DNA from: Fimbriiglobus sp. | GTDB lineage: Bacteria > Planctomycetota > Planctomycetia > Gemmatales > Gemmataceae | Direction: 5' to 3' | Length of the DNA: 25,538 nucleotides | Assembly: GCA_025352585.1 (NCBI GenBank) | Contig: JANXTD010000690.1 | Coordinates: 1 to 25,538, forward strand | Shown here: piece after piece, positions 8,134 to 15,905 of the stretch | How the letters are laid out: each line of letters opens with the position of its first letter | Position numbering within the stretch: position 1 is the stretch's first letter | Notes under the pieces: model-generated | Databases searched by the model: none | Told to the model about the DNA's origin: nothing | Seen by the model: only the letters and a program-made list of their open reading frames with translations | Position numbers and translations under genes: made by a program

Positions 8134-8943
8134 ATGCGACGACCCGCTGCCCTTACCGTCCTGGCACTCCTCGCGACCGCGCCCGGCCCGCCACGCGACC
8201 CCGACGACCTCGTGCGCGACGGCAACGCTGCCGCGCTGCGCGGCGAACTAGACTCGGCGGCCGGCTGCTACGCCGAAGCCGCGCGCTGGACGACCGACCC
8301 CGGCCTCGTGGCGCTCAACCGCGGCGTCCTAGAACTACGGCGTGGCCGACCCCGCGACGCCGAGTTGCTGTTCCTGGCGTCGCTAGACGACCGCGACGCC
8401 CCGCCCGCACGCCGCGCCGCCGCGAACTACAACCTCGGCCTCGCGCTGCTGCTGCGCGGCGGCTCCGCGGCGGTTTACCGCGCCGCCGTGACTGCCAACG
8501 AGCGTTGCCTGGCGGCGACTCCCGCCTCCGCGGCGCTCGCCGGTGACGCCGCGCACAACCTCGAACTGGCGAAACTCCTGGCAAGCGAGGCCGAAGTGCG
8601 GGAGCGTCAGACGGCCCCGCCGCCGCCCGACACGTCGCCTGAACTGGTTGCGCGGGCCAATAACGAAGCGACGGCGGAGCCGGGGACCGTGCCGGCCCCG
8701 CAAAGCGGCGCAAGCGTCAGCGCGACGGGTGGCAAGCCGGCCGGGTCGCCTCGCAACACGGGTCAGGCGACGGCGGGGCAGGGGACACTCCCCGTCACGC
8801 CGGACGCCGAGGAGTACCCGCCGCTGTCGCCGGCCGACGCGCGGGCGCTGCTGCAAGGCCACGCCGCGCGGCTCTCGCGCAACCGCGCGGCCAGCGCCGA
8901 GACCCCCGCCGGGCCGGAGCGCCCCGACGCCCGTGACTGGTAA
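8134..8943 (+). CDS. TPR-containing exported protein, BatC-like
   Basis: 269 residues. An N-terminal hydrophobic stretch (MRRPAALTVLALLATAPGPP) looks like a signal peptide. Residues about 22-110 contain tetratricopeptide-like helices (NAAALRGELDSAAGCYAEAA, ALNRGVLELRRGRPRDAELL, AANYNLGLALLLRGG). The C-terminal third (about 165-269) is Pro/Ala/Gly/Thr-rich and probably disordered. In Bat operons a TPR protein (BatC or BatE) follows the two VWA genes and is thought to scaffold the complex; the position here fits. The end overlaps the next gene by 11 bases, which suggests translational coupling. Confidence 0.8.
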   Translation: MRRPAALTVLALLATAPGPPRDPDDLVRDGNAAALRGELDSAAGCYAEAARWTTDPGLVALNRGVLELRRGRPRDAELLFLASLDDRDAPPARRAAANYNLGLALLLRGGSAAVYRAAVTANERCLAATPASAALAGDAAHNLELAKLLASEAEVRERQTAPPPPDTSPELVARANNEATAEPGTVPAPQSGASVSATGGKPAGSPRNTGQATAGQGTLPVTPDAEEYPPLSPADARALLQGHAARLSRNRAASAETPAGPERPDARDW

Positions 8944-9835
8944 CCTCTTCGCCCTCGTCGCGCTACTGCTCGCGCCGCCGGGCCTGGCCGACCTCGCGCC
9001 ACTCGACCGCCAGGCGGCGAACTTTTACGGCGCGATCGGCACCGCCGTCGAAGTCCGCTGGCGGGCAGGAGAAGCGACGCCGACCGTCGGCGGTGACATC
9101 ACGGTGTCACTCGTCGTGTCGGGCGCGCTCAACCCAGCCGAGTTGCGACGCCCCGAGGTCGAGTTGCCCAGCGACGCCCTGCTAATGCTCGACGGCGAGT
9201 CGCCGCCGCGGCCGCGGCCCGGCGGGGCCGTCGCCTTCGATTACCGTGTCCGGCCGCGACGCACCGGCGCGATCGAACTGCCGGCACTGCCCTACGTCTA
9301 CTACCGCCCCGACCGGCCCGACGGCAAGCGCTTCCTGATGGCCTACGCCGACCCGCTGTCGCTCGACGCGCGGGCCACCGATTCGCCGCCGGTTCCCGAC
9401 ACCGCACCGCCAGTTACGTTGCCGTTACCCCAGGAATCGTGGGCAGATCGCGTCCCGGCTTGGGCGTGGCTCGTCCCGGTGGCGGTGACGTTACCGTGCC
9501 TGTTGCGGCTCCGCGCCGCCATCGACGCACACCGCGCGCGGCGGTCGCGGGCACTCCCCCCGGCGGTCGCGCTCGCCCGACGCCGACTCGCGGACGCCGG
9601 TGATGCCGTGGCGATTCGCGCGGCACTTCACGACTACCTCGCGGCCCGCCACGGGATACCGACGACGGCCCGAACTCCGGGCGAAGTCGCGGTTGCGTTG
9701 CCGGGACGTGATGCCGTGGTCGCGGTGCTGGGGCGCTGCGACGCGGCGCGCTTCTCGCCCGCCGGTGACGACGTGGTGTCACTCGCGCGGGACGCCTCCG
9801 CGGCCGTGGACGCGTGTGAGCGGGGGGCGACGTGA
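8933..9835 (+). CDS. BatD-like membrane protein
   Basis: 300 residues from the GTG at 8933; the frame runs further upstream only as a shadow of the TPR gene. Residues 1-20 (VTGNLFALVALLLAPPGLAD) form a signal peptide. Residues about 35-150 look like the beta-rich Bat/oxygen-tolerance module (VEVRWRAGEATPTVGGDITV, FDYRVRPRRTGAIELPAL). A membrane helix (174-193) leads to a cytoplasmic helical tail of about 105 residues. BatD proteins usually have 500 or more residues and several beta modules, so this one is short and appears to keep only one. It overlaps the preceding gene by 11 bases and the next by 4 (GTGA). Confidence 0.78.
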   Translation: MTGNLFALVALLLAPPGLADLAPLDRQAANFYGAIGTAVEVRWRAGEATPTVGGDITVSLVVSGALNPAELRRPEVELPSDALLMLDGESPPRPRPGGAVAFDYRVRPRRTGAIELPALPYVYYRPDRPDGKRFLMAYADPLSLDARATDSPPVPDTAPPVTLPLPQESWADRVPAWAWLVPVAVTLPCLLRLRAAIDAHRARRSRALPPAVALARRRLADAGDAVAIRAALHDYLAARHGIPTTARTPGEVAVALPGRDAVVAVLGRCDAARFSPAGDDVVSLARDASAAVDACERGAT

Positions 9836-10314
9836 ACACTGAATTCCTCGCGCTCGCCGATTACCCGGCGGGATTGTCGCCGCCGCCACTCGACGGCGTT
9901 CGCCACGCCGTTTCGCAACTCGACTTGCTGCTGCTGAGCGTCGCGGCGGCGCTGGCGTTCACGGCGGGCGGCGTCTGGCACAAGCTCGGCACCCGGCGGC
10001 GCGGGGCGGCCCTCGCGGCGTCCGGCGTCGCCGGCTGGGCCGTGACTCTGTCGCTCGCCGTGGCCATCGAAGTCGAGCGGCGTGACGCCGAGGCGCGGCC
10101 GCCGATCGTGGTGACCGTCGAGGCGACCTTGCGGGCCGGTAACGGGCCGAACTACCCGCCGCGCTGGCCGACGGCGCTACCGCCGGGGGTCGAGTGCGTC
10201 GAGTGGCACCGGCGCGGCGGCTGGGTCCAAGTCTGCCTCCACGACGGCACGACGGGCGGACTCGTCGGCTGGCTGCCGGAGGCGTGCGTCCGCGGAAGCC
10301 GTTCGCGCGACTAG
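9832..10314 (+). CDS. Membrane protein with C-terminal bacterial SH3-like domain
   Basis: 160 residues. The GTG at 9832 overlaps the BatD-like stop as GTGA, so it is probably translated by re-initiation. Two membrane helices (about 30-46 and 60-79) are followed by an SH3-like module: ATLRAGNGPNYPP (98-110) matches the VRSGPGTNYPV block and GGWVQVCLHDGTTGGLVGWL (129-148) matches the WxxV..dG..GWV block. In some Bat operons BatE combines TPRs with an SH3 module; here the TPR part and the SH3 part lie in separate proteins, an inference from domain order. A role in cell-wall or protein binding outside the membrane is plausible. Confidence 0.75.
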   Translation: MNTEFLALADYPAGLSPPPLDGVRHAVSQLDLLLLSVAAALAFTAGGVWHKLGTRRRGAALAASGVAGWAVTLSLAVAIEVERRDAEARPPIVVTVEATLRAGNGPNYPPRWPTALPPGVECVEWHRRGGWVQVCLHDGTTGGLVGWLPEACVRGSRSRD

Positions 10315-10317
10315 AAT
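10312..10317 (+). promoter_or_regulatory. TAGAAT -10-like hexamer 6 bases before the large VWA gene
   Basis: TAGAAT matches TATAAT at 5 of 6 positions and stands 6 bases before the ATG at 10324. Its TAG is also the stop codon of the SH3-domain gene, so only AAT is free of coding constraint. No Shine-Dalgarno sequence or good -35 is visible. Confidence 0.28.
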
Positions 10318-10323
10318 ACGGCC

Positions 10324-12777
10324 ATGAACGAGTTCTCCTTCCGCATCGACCCCGTGCCGCCGTGGTCGTCCGGTGTTTTCGGCCTGCCCGCGCTGCTCGC
10401 CGTCGCCGTTGCCCTCGTCGCGCTAACCCTCTGGAGTTACCGCGGCCACACGCAGGCCAGCCGCCGCCGCGTCGCGATCGTGCTAACGCTGCGGCTCGTC
10501 GCCCTCGCGGCGGCGCTGTTGACCGCCTTGCGGCCGACCGTAGGCGTGCAGGAGAACCCCAAGGTGCCGAGCGTGTTGCTGGTCGGCGTCGATACGTCGC
10601 AAAGCATGACGGTGCCGGACGAGTTGAACGGCCAGACGCGCATCGACGCCGTGCGGAAAGTGCTCGAAGCGTGCGGCCCGGCGTTCGACGAGCTGCGCAC
10701 GGGGCAGAACGTCAACGTCGTGCTGTACCGCTTCGGCGACTCGGCGTTCAACGACCGCGACTACCTGTTCGACCCCGCCACGACGCCGGCCACCGACAGC
10801 CAGTCCGACTACGGGGCGTACCTCCGCAAGACGTTCGACCGCTGGCAGGCGGAGCCGTACGTCCGCGCCCACGTCGTCATCGGCGACGGCACCGACAACG
10901 GCCCGGCGCGGCCCGAGCCGGAGGCGGCGCGGTGGCGGCAGGGCGGGCGGCAGGTCCACACCTTCACCGTCGGCTCCCCGGCGACCGACTCCGGTACCAA
11001 GGACGTGGCCCTGACCGGCATCAACGCCCTGTCCGGCAGCGCCGACGGCTCCGTGTTCATCAAGACCGACTTCACCCTACGCGTCGTGGCCAACGCGCTG
11101 GGCTTCGTGGACGCCAAGGTGCCGGTCACGGTGTCGTTCGACGTGAACGACGGCAAGGGCTACGTCGTCGCGCTGACCGAGACGGTGACGCTCGCCAAGG
11201 AGCGCGACAACGTCCTCGAATTCAAGCTCAAGGCCCCCGACCGCCCGGGCGAAATGAAGGTCAAAGTCGAGGTGCCGTTCGAGGCGACGCCGGGCGACGT
11301 GGTCCGCGAGAACAACGCCATCGAGACCTACCTGACCGTTACCAAAGAGGGCATGCGCGTCCTCATGATCGGCCGGCAGAACTTCGAGCACAAGTTCATC
11401 GAGCGGGCGCTGCGGGCCGACCAGCGCGTCGATCTCTTCCCGGTGATTCGCCAGACCGAGGAGCCGGCAACCCCGGCCGAGCGTGAGGGGCTGGACTTCG
11501 ACGCGCGGGCCTACGACGTGATCCTGATCGGCGACATCTCCGCGCGGCAACTCACGACGATCGACCCAGCGCTCCCGGCGAAGATCCGCGACCAAGTCGT
11601 GAACAAGGGCGTCGGCCTGGCGTTCCTGGGCGGCCACGCGACCTTCCTCGGCACGCCGGGGATCGCCGGGGCGACCGGATGGCGGGGTACGAAGGAGATC
11701 GAGGAAATCTTGCCGGTGGACCTCGCCACGCCCGCGGCGGTCCCGCCGGCGATCTTCAGCGGCGAGCGCGGCGTCCAGTACCTGCCGACGCCGCGCTACT
11801 CCGGCGACTACCTGAACCGCCTGGGCAACGGGGCCGCCGACAGCCTCGACTTGTGGGGCAAGTTGAACGACACGGCCAACCGCGTCCGCTTCACGGGCCT
11901 GAGCCGCATGGGCACGCCGAAGCCGAACGCGACCGTCTACGCCGTCGCCTCGGACAGCCCGCAGGCGGAGGCGTTGCCCCTCAAGCCCGGCGACGAGGGC
12001 CGCTTCGCCCCGCTGCTCGTCGGCCACCAAATTGGTGCCGGCAGTCGCGGCCGCGTGCTGGCGTTCGCCGCGATGGACACGCAAGCCTGGCGCTCGCTGG
12101 GCCAGCCGAAGTCGAACGACGGCGTGCTGCTCCACGGCAAGTTCTGGCGGCAAATGGTGCGTTGGCTCGCGCACCAGGACGAGGAGACCGGCCGCGTCTA
12201 CGCCCGCCCGGAGTTGCCGCGGCTCCCCGTCGGCGGCCGGCAAACGATCCGCGTCGGCGTCCGGCAACCCGGCGGCGCGGCGGCGCTGGAGCCGAAGTTG
12301 ACGGTCAAGGTGCTGGCCCCCGGCGAGGCCGAGGCGACCGCCCCGACGCGGCCGTACCTGCCCGACGCCGAGGGCGGCTTCAAGGTGCTGTACGAGCCGG
12401 CCGCGCCGGGTGAGTACACGGTCAAGGTCACCGGCGGCGGCAAGGACGAGAAGGGGGCGGCCGTCGAAGGCGAGGCGTCGGCCCGCTTCTTCGCGTTCGC
12501 CGTCGCCACCGACGAGATGCTGGTGAAGTCGGCGAAGCCGGACGTGTTGCAGCGCATCGCCGCAGCCGGCGGCGGGCAGTTTCACCGGCTTGAAGAGTTG
12601 CCGAAGTTCTTGAAGGAGCTCGCCGCCCAACCGCTGGACACGGTGAAGCCGCGGCCACGCTACTACCCCGACTGGCGGCGCGACCAGTCGCACGGATTCT
12701 TGCCGACGTGGCTGGCGTTCGTCGTCGCGGTGCTAGGGTTCGAGTGGGGCTTGCGAAGGTATTGGGGGCTGGTCTAA
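10324..12777 (+). CDS. Large VWA-domain membrane protein with GATase1-like central region
   Basis: 817 residues. Two N-terminal membrane helices (about 18-37 and 48-68) precede a VWA-like domain with DTSQSM (90-95), a DxSxS metal-site motif. A middle beta-rich part (about 220-340) resembles a CARDB/extracellular Ig-like segment (VPFEATPGDVVRENNAIETY). Residues 342-445 (EGMRVLMIG, AYDVILIGDI, GVGLAFLGGHATF) look like the class I glutamine-amidotransferase-like fold; no catalytic Cys is visible in it, so it is likely structural. A C-terminal helix (about 791-812) anchors the protein again. This plan is common for large planctomycete VWA proteins near Bat loci. The molecular function is unknown. 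It ends the six-gene run. Confidence 0.83.
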   Translation: MNEFSFRIDPVPPWSSGVFGLPALLAVAVALVALTLWSYRGHTQASRRRVAIVLTLRLVALAAALLTALRPTVGVQENPKVPSVLLVGVDTSQSMTVPDELNGQTRIDAVRKVLEACGPAFDELRTGQNVNVVLYRFGDSAFNDRDYLFDPATTPATDSQSDYGAYLRKTFDRWQAEPYVRAHVVIGDGTDNGPARPEPEAARWRQGGRQVHTFTVGSPATDSGTKDVALTGINALSGSADGSVFIKTDFTLRVVANALGFVDAKVPVTVSFDVNDGKGYVVALTETVTLAKERDNVLEFKLKAPDRPGEMKVKVEVPFEATPGDVVRENNAIETYLTVTKEGMRVLMIGRQNFEHKFIERALRADQRVDLFPVIRQTEEPATPAEREGLDFDARAYDVILIGDISARQLTTIDPALPAKIRDQVVNKGVGLAFLGGHATFLGTPGIAGATGWRGTKEIEEILPVDLATPAAVPPAIFSGERGVQYLPTPRYSGDYLNRLGNGAADSLDLWGKLNDTANRVRFTGLSRMGTPKPNATVYAVASDSPQAEALPLKPGDEGRFAPLLVGHQIGAGSRGRVLAFAAMDTQAWRSLGQPKSNDGVLLHGKFWRQMVRWLAHQDEETGRVYARPELPRLPVGGRQTIRVGVRQPGGAAALEPKLTVKVLAPGEAEATAPTRPYLPDAEGGFKVLYEPAAPGEYTVKVTGGGKDEKGAAVEGEASARFFAFAVATDEMLVKSAKPDVLQRIAAAGGGQFHRLEELPKFLKELAAQPLDTVKPRPRYYPDWRRDQSHGFLPTWLAFVVAVLGFEWGLRRYWGLV

Positions 12778-12778
12778 A

Positions 12779-12873
12779 GGCGAGCGGGGGACGAGTGTCC
12801 CCCGAGTGAGCTGCATGTTGCGGGACGACTTGCTGGGCGGGGAGTCTCGGGAGACTTTCGTCCCCCGCTCGCC
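12779..12873. repeat. Nested palindromic element in a convergent gap
   Basis: A perfect 16-base inverted repeat, GGCGAGCGGGGGACGA at 12779-12794 and its complement at 12858-12873, brackets 63 bases. Inside are two further perfect hairpins: GGGGGAC/GTCCCCC (12786-12792 and 12797-12803, loop GAGT) and AGTCTC/GAGACT (12843-12848 and 12851-12856). It fills most of the gap between two convergent genes. It could act as a bidirectional terminator or be a copy of a dispersed REP- or MITE-like element. There is no T-tract and no transposase. Only one copy is present in this window. Confidence 0.75.
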
Positions 12874-12881
12874 AAGTCACT

Positions 12882-13505
12882 TTAGAAGCCGAGCGACTTG
12901 TTCAAGTCCTTCGAGAGTTGGTCCACGTCGGCCTTCATCGCTTCCCACTTGTCGGCGCTGGCGTCGCCCAGGTCCTTGAGCTTCGCGGCGAGCTTGCCGC
13001 GTAACTCCTTGGCCTTGGCGACCTTCTCGTCGAGCGCCTTCTTGGCGTCGCCGTTGGCTTTCTTCGACTCGTCCTCGAGCCGGGCGATTTCCTTGTCGGC
13101 CTTGTCCAGGCCGCTATCGACCGGGCCGCGGAACGCCTTGCGGGCGGCGTCGGCGGCCTCCTTGGCCTTGTCGGCGACGGCCGCGCCGGCGTCCTTCACC
13201 GCGTCCTTGGCGTCACGCAGGTTGTCCTTGATCACGGCCTTGGTGTCCCGACCGGTGTCGTCCATCTTGCGGCCGGCGTCGCGGGAGGCGTCGTCCACTT
13301 TACGGCCGGCGTCCCGCGCGGCGTCATCGACCTTGCGGCCGGCGTCCCGCGCGGCGTCGCCCGTGTCGCGGGCGACATCCTTCGCCAGGTCCTTGGTGTC
13401 GCGGCCGACGTCCTTCGGCTTCTCGGCGGTGGTCTTCTCGCAGCCGGTGAAGGCCGCGGTGCCGAGGGCGAGGCCGAGGGCCAGGGTTTTGATCGCGTTC
13501 GTCAT
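12882..13505 (-). CDS. Lipoprotein with LEA-like 11-residue repeats
   Basis: 207 residues, ATG at 13503-13505 with GGAGAA upstream. A signal peptide ends in a lipobox-like AFTGC (Cys22), indicating probable lipid anchoring. Residues about 33-100 are built of 11-residue repeats, DAARDAGRKVD being exact at 50-60 and 61-71, then DASRDAGRKMD at 72-82. This periodicity and the Asp/Lys/Ala/Arg composition resemble group 3 LEA or apolipoprotein-type amphipathic helices. The rest (100-207) is a charged helical region with coiled-coil character (KEIARLEDESKKANGDAKKA). There are no aromatic residues until Phe125 apart from Phe19. A role as an envelope spacer, stress protectant or membrane-surface binder is inferred; no enzyme domain is seen. 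The next upstream gene (DUF5076) ends 49 bases before it. Confidence 0.85.
   Translation of the reverse strand: MTNAIKTLALGLALGTAAFTGCEKTTAEKPKDVGRDTKDLAKDVARDTGDAARDAGRKVDDAARDAGRKVDDASRDAGRKMDDTGRDTKAVIKDNLRDAKDAVKDAGAAVADKAKEAADAARKAFRGPVDSGLDKADKEIARLEDESKKANGDAKKALDEKVAKAKELRGKLAAKLKDLGDASADKWEAMKADVDQLSKDLNKSLGF
13260..13358 (-). repeat. Three tandem 33-base units inside the lipoprotein gene
   Basis: Three contiguous 33-base units (13326-13358, 13293-13325, 13260-13292) encode 11-residue copies. The first two encode identical peptides but differ at four bases, so they are not a very recent duplication. The frame-preserving unit could expand or contract by slippage or recombination. Confidence 0.8.
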
Positions 13506-13554
13506 GAGTGCTTCTCCGAGAGGTTTTCCGGTGCTCGGGAGATGGCCACCGGGG

Positions 13555-13842
13555 TCACGCGTCCGGCGGGTGGGCGTCGCTGATCGCGTTGGTGAACGCG
13601 GTCACGATCTTTTGCAGCGTCTCCTGCTGATCGACCTTGTGAACTTCGTGCATCGCCCCGGCGACGTGCTGCGCGAGGTCCGCCAGCAGGACTCCCCACT
13701 GCGCGTGGTCCGCGAAGACCGAGGCCGAGATGCTGCACTGCAAGTGCTTGTCGATCACCCAGCCGCGGAGGACTTCGATCGCCTCCGTGGCCGTCTCCAC
13801 GTCGTCGGGCATATGCAGTTGTCGTACCAAACTCTCGGCCAT
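13555..13842 (-). CDS. DUF5076 domain-containing protein
   Basis: 95 residues. The ATG at 13840-13842 is fixed by a very strong ribosome-binding site (GGAGGTGA at 13848-13855); the frame is open further upstream without a comparable site. The sequence fits DUF5076: AIEVLRGWVIDKHLQCSISA (21-40), FADHAQWGVLLADLAQHVA (43-61) and a C-terminal helix. It is a small, probably cytosolic alpha/beta protein with no signal peptide and no known function. It lies between mnmA (65 bases upstream on the same strand) and the LEA-like lipoprotein. Function should not be inferred from these neighbours. Confidence 0.83.
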   Translation of the reverse strand: MAESLVRQLHMPDDVETATEAIEVLRGWVIDKHLQCSISASVFADHAQWGVLLADLAQHVAGAMHEVHKVDQQETLQKIVTAFTNAISDAHPPDA

Positions 13843-13847
13843 GATCG

Positions 13848-13855
13848 TCACCTCC
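13848..13855 (-). promoter_or_regulatory. Strong Shine-Dalgarno that sets the DUF5076 start
   Basis: GGAGGTGA on the minus strand, with its GGAGG part 8 bases before the ATG at 13842. This is the best ribosome-binding site in the window and excludes longer in-frame starts. Confidence 0.85.
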
Positions 13856-13907
13856 GGGATTGCAGTCGTTATCGGCAGGACCGACGCTCCCAGATGAGCG
13901 AGGTTAC

Positions 13908-15017
13908 TCAGAGGTGCGCGGCCGGGTGCGCGACCGCTTCCTCGATCCAGCCGCCGCCGAGGACGCGCGGGCCGTCGTAGAACGCGACCGCCTGCCCCGG
14001 CGTCACGGCCGACTGCGGTTCGGCGAACCGCACGACCGCCCCACCGTCGGGAGTCGCGGTCAGCGTACACGGGGTCGCGGCGTGCTTGTACCGAATCTTC
14101 ACGCCGCAATCGAGCGGTTCGGCCGGCACATCGATGAGCCAGTTGATGCGGGACGCGACCAGCCCGCCGGCGAGCAAGTCGTCGCTGTCGCCGACGATCA
14201 CGTCGCGGGACTCGGCGACGATTTCGAGCACGAAGCGCTTCTTGCCGCCACCGACACCCAAACCCTTGCGCTGGCCGACGGTGAAGCGGTCGATGCCGTC
14301 GTGCTCGGCGAGGACGGTGCCGTCGCGCTCGCGCACCACGCCGGCGAGTTGGGCGTCGGGCCGGCGGGCACGCACCACGTCGATGTGGTTGCCGCTGGGG
14401 ACGAAGCAGATCTCAACGCTGTCCGGCTTCTCGGCGACGCTCAGTAGCCCGGCCTCGCGGGCCAGCTCGCGCACGGCCGGCTTGCTCAGCCCGCCGATGG
14501 GGAAGAGCAGGTGCTGCAACACGTCCCGCTTGATGCCGTGCAGGACGTACGACTGGTCCTTGTCGCCGTCGTGGCCGCGGTGCAACTCGACCACGCCGGT
14601 CGCCGGGTTGCGCAACGCCTGGGCGTAGTGGCCGGTGGCAATGGCGTCCGCGCCGAGCTTCTGACCGAAGGCCCAGAGCTGGCCGAACTTGAGCCAGTTG
14701 TTGCACACCACGCATGGGTTCGGCGTGCGGCCCTTCAAGTATTCGTCAGCGAAGTAGTCGATGATCTTGTCGAACTCGGCCTCGAAGTCGAGCGCGTAGA
14801 ACGGGATGTCGAGTCGGTCGGCGACCCGCCGGGCGTCCCCGGCGTCGATGGCCGAGCAGCAGCCCTTCTTACTTTCGCGGCGGGCGTCCGGGGCGTCGCC
14901 GGTGACGCCGGTGCGCATGAACAGGCCGATCACGTCGTAGCCTTGCTTCTTGAGCAAGACCGCCGCGACGGAACTATCGACCCCGCCACTCATTGCCAAC
15001 ACCACACGCCCCGGCAT
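13908..15017 (-). CDS. mnmA: tRNA-specific 2-thiouridylase MnmA
   Basis: 369 residues from the ATG at 15015-15017, preceded by GGAGG at about 10 bases; the open frame upstream to 15146 is not family sequence. MnmA is an ATP-dependent cytoplasmic enzyme that thiolates U34 of Lys, Glu and Gln tRNAs. The PP-loop SGGVDSS spans residues 10-16. The catalytic cysteine pair is visible: NPCVVCN with Cys102 and SVEICF with Cys204. KGCCSAIDAGDARRVADRL (51-69) and DQSYVL (154-159) are also typical. The length fits the family. The ung gene lies 67 bases upstream on the same strand and may be co-transcribed. No cysteine desulfurase or sulfur relay gene is nearby. Confidence 0.96.
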   Translation of the reverse strand: MPGRVVLAMSGGVDSSVAAVLLKKQGYDVIGLFMRTGVTGDAPDARRESKKGCCSAIDAGDARRVADRLDIPFYALDFEAEFDKIIDYFADEYLKGRTPNPCVVCNNWLKFGQLWAFGQKLGADAIATGHYAQALRNPATGVVELHRGHDGDKDQSYVLHGIKRDVLQHLLFPIGGLSKPAVRELAREAGLLSVAEKPDSVEICFVPSGNHIDVVRARRPDAQLAGVVRERDGTVLAEHDGIDRFTVGQRKGLGVGGGKKRFVLEIVAESRDVIVGDSDDLLAGGLVASRINWLIDVPAEPLDCGVKIRYKHAATPCTLTATPDGGAVVRFAEPQSAVTPGQAVAFYDGPRVLGGGWIEEAVAHPAAHL

Positions 15018-15084
15018 CGCTTGAACTCCTCCGCGTCGGCCGACAACAACGGCTATTGTACGGAGGCGCAGCCCGGCCGGCGGT

Positions 15085-15849
15085 TCACCCCTCGACCGCG
15101 ACGGCCGGCAACTTCCAGTCGATCGGCGGTCGGCCGTAACCTTCAAGGGCGTCGTTGATCTTCGAGAAGGGCTTGGAGCCGAAGAACCCGGTGTGCGCCG
15201 ACAGCGGCGACGGGTGCGCCGACTTCAAAACCGTGTGCCGGGTCGCGTCGATCAGGCCGGCCTTCTTCTGGGCGTACGCGCCCCAAAGTAGGAACACGAC
15301 CGGCGACGGCCCGGCATTGACCGCGGCTAGCGCGGCATCGGTGAACGTCTCCCAGCCCTTGCCGGCGTGCGACGCCGGCTTGCCGGACCGCACCGTCAGC
15401 ACCGCGTTCATCAAGAGCACGCCTTGCCTGGCCCACGCCATGAGGTAGCCGTGGCTGGCCGGCGGGATGGCGAGGTCGTTGGTCAGCTCCTGGTAGATGT
15501 TGCGCAGCGACGCCGGCAGCCGCACGCCGGGGCGCACCGAGAAGCAGAGGCCGTGGCCCTGGCCGGGCGTGGGGTAGGGGTCCTGGCCCAGGATCACGAC
15601 CCGCACGGCGTCCGGCGGCGTTGCGTTGAAGGCGTTGAAGGTGTCCGCGGCCGGCGGGAAGATTTCTTGCTCCGCCCGCTCTTGCTCGACGAAGGCTTGC
15701 AGCTTCGGGAAGTACGGCTTGGCGAACTCCGCGCCGACGGCCGGCAGCCACGACGCGGGGAAGCCGAGCGGCACCACGACTTCGGCGGCCGGGGGCGGGG
15801 TTTCGTCGTCGCCGAACAGGCTGGCCTGGGGGGCCGTCTTCTTCGCCAT
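15085..15849 (-). CDS. ung: Uracil-DNA glycosylase, family 1
   Basis: 254 residues from the ATG at 15847-15849, preceded by GGAG at 7 bases. It removes uracil from DNA to start base-excision repair. Motifs are GQDPYP at 88-93 (water-activating loop with Asp90; the usual form is GQDPYH), GHGLCFSV (98-105), LLMNAVLTV (145-153) and HPSPLS at 212-217 (His212 stabilises the leaving uracil). The C-terminal FFGSKPFSKIN matches the family's final block. Residues 1-25 are a variable tail (SLFGDDE), reminiscent of a clamp-binding peptide but not proven. It is divergent from rlmN, with 56 bases between start codons. Confidence 0.95.
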   Translation of the reverse strand: MAKKTAPQASLFGDDETPPPAAEVVVPLGFPASWLPAVGAEFAKPYFPKLQAFVEQERAEQEIFPPAADTFNAFNATPPDAVRVVILGQDPYPTPGQGHGLCFSVRPGVRLPASLRNIYQELTNDLAIPPASHGYLMAWARQGVLLMNAVLTVRSGKPASHAGKGWETFTDAALAAVNAGPSPVVFLLWGAYAQKKAGLIDATRHTVLKSAHPSPLSAHTGFFGSKPFSKINDALEGYGRPPIDWKLPAVAVEG

Positions 15850-15870
15850 CGGGGTTCTCCGCGCGGGCCG

Positions 15871-15898
15871 TTGCGGGTCGGTCGCTGCCGGGTATGAT
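15871..15898 (+). promoter_or_regulatory. Possible promoter of rlmN with TATGAT -10 hexamer
   Basis: TATGAT at 15893-15898 (5 of 6 matches to TATAAT) follows TTGCGG at 15871-15876 (3 of 6) with 16 bases between. Transcription would start about 15905, at or next to the ATG at 15906, which gives a leaderless message. No Shine-Dalgarno sequence is seen before either candidate ATG (15894 or 15906). Confidence 0.4.
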
Positions 15899-15905
15899 AA
15901 GCGCC

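Noticed and set aside
8543..8932. N-terminal extension of the BatD-like frame
   Set aside because: It overlaps the TPR gene in another frame and is Arg/Pro nonsense; the signal peptide begins at the GTG at 8933.
10194..11486. A 430-codon plus-strand frame spanning the SH3 and VWA genes
   Set aside because: Arginine-rich translation without domains, in a shifted frame relative to two convincing genes.
11077..12693. A 538-codon minus-strand frame opposite the large VWA gene
   Set aside because: Low-complexity Arg/Ala/Val/His composition and no ribosome-binding site or domain; the VWA protein on the plus strand is coherent throughout.
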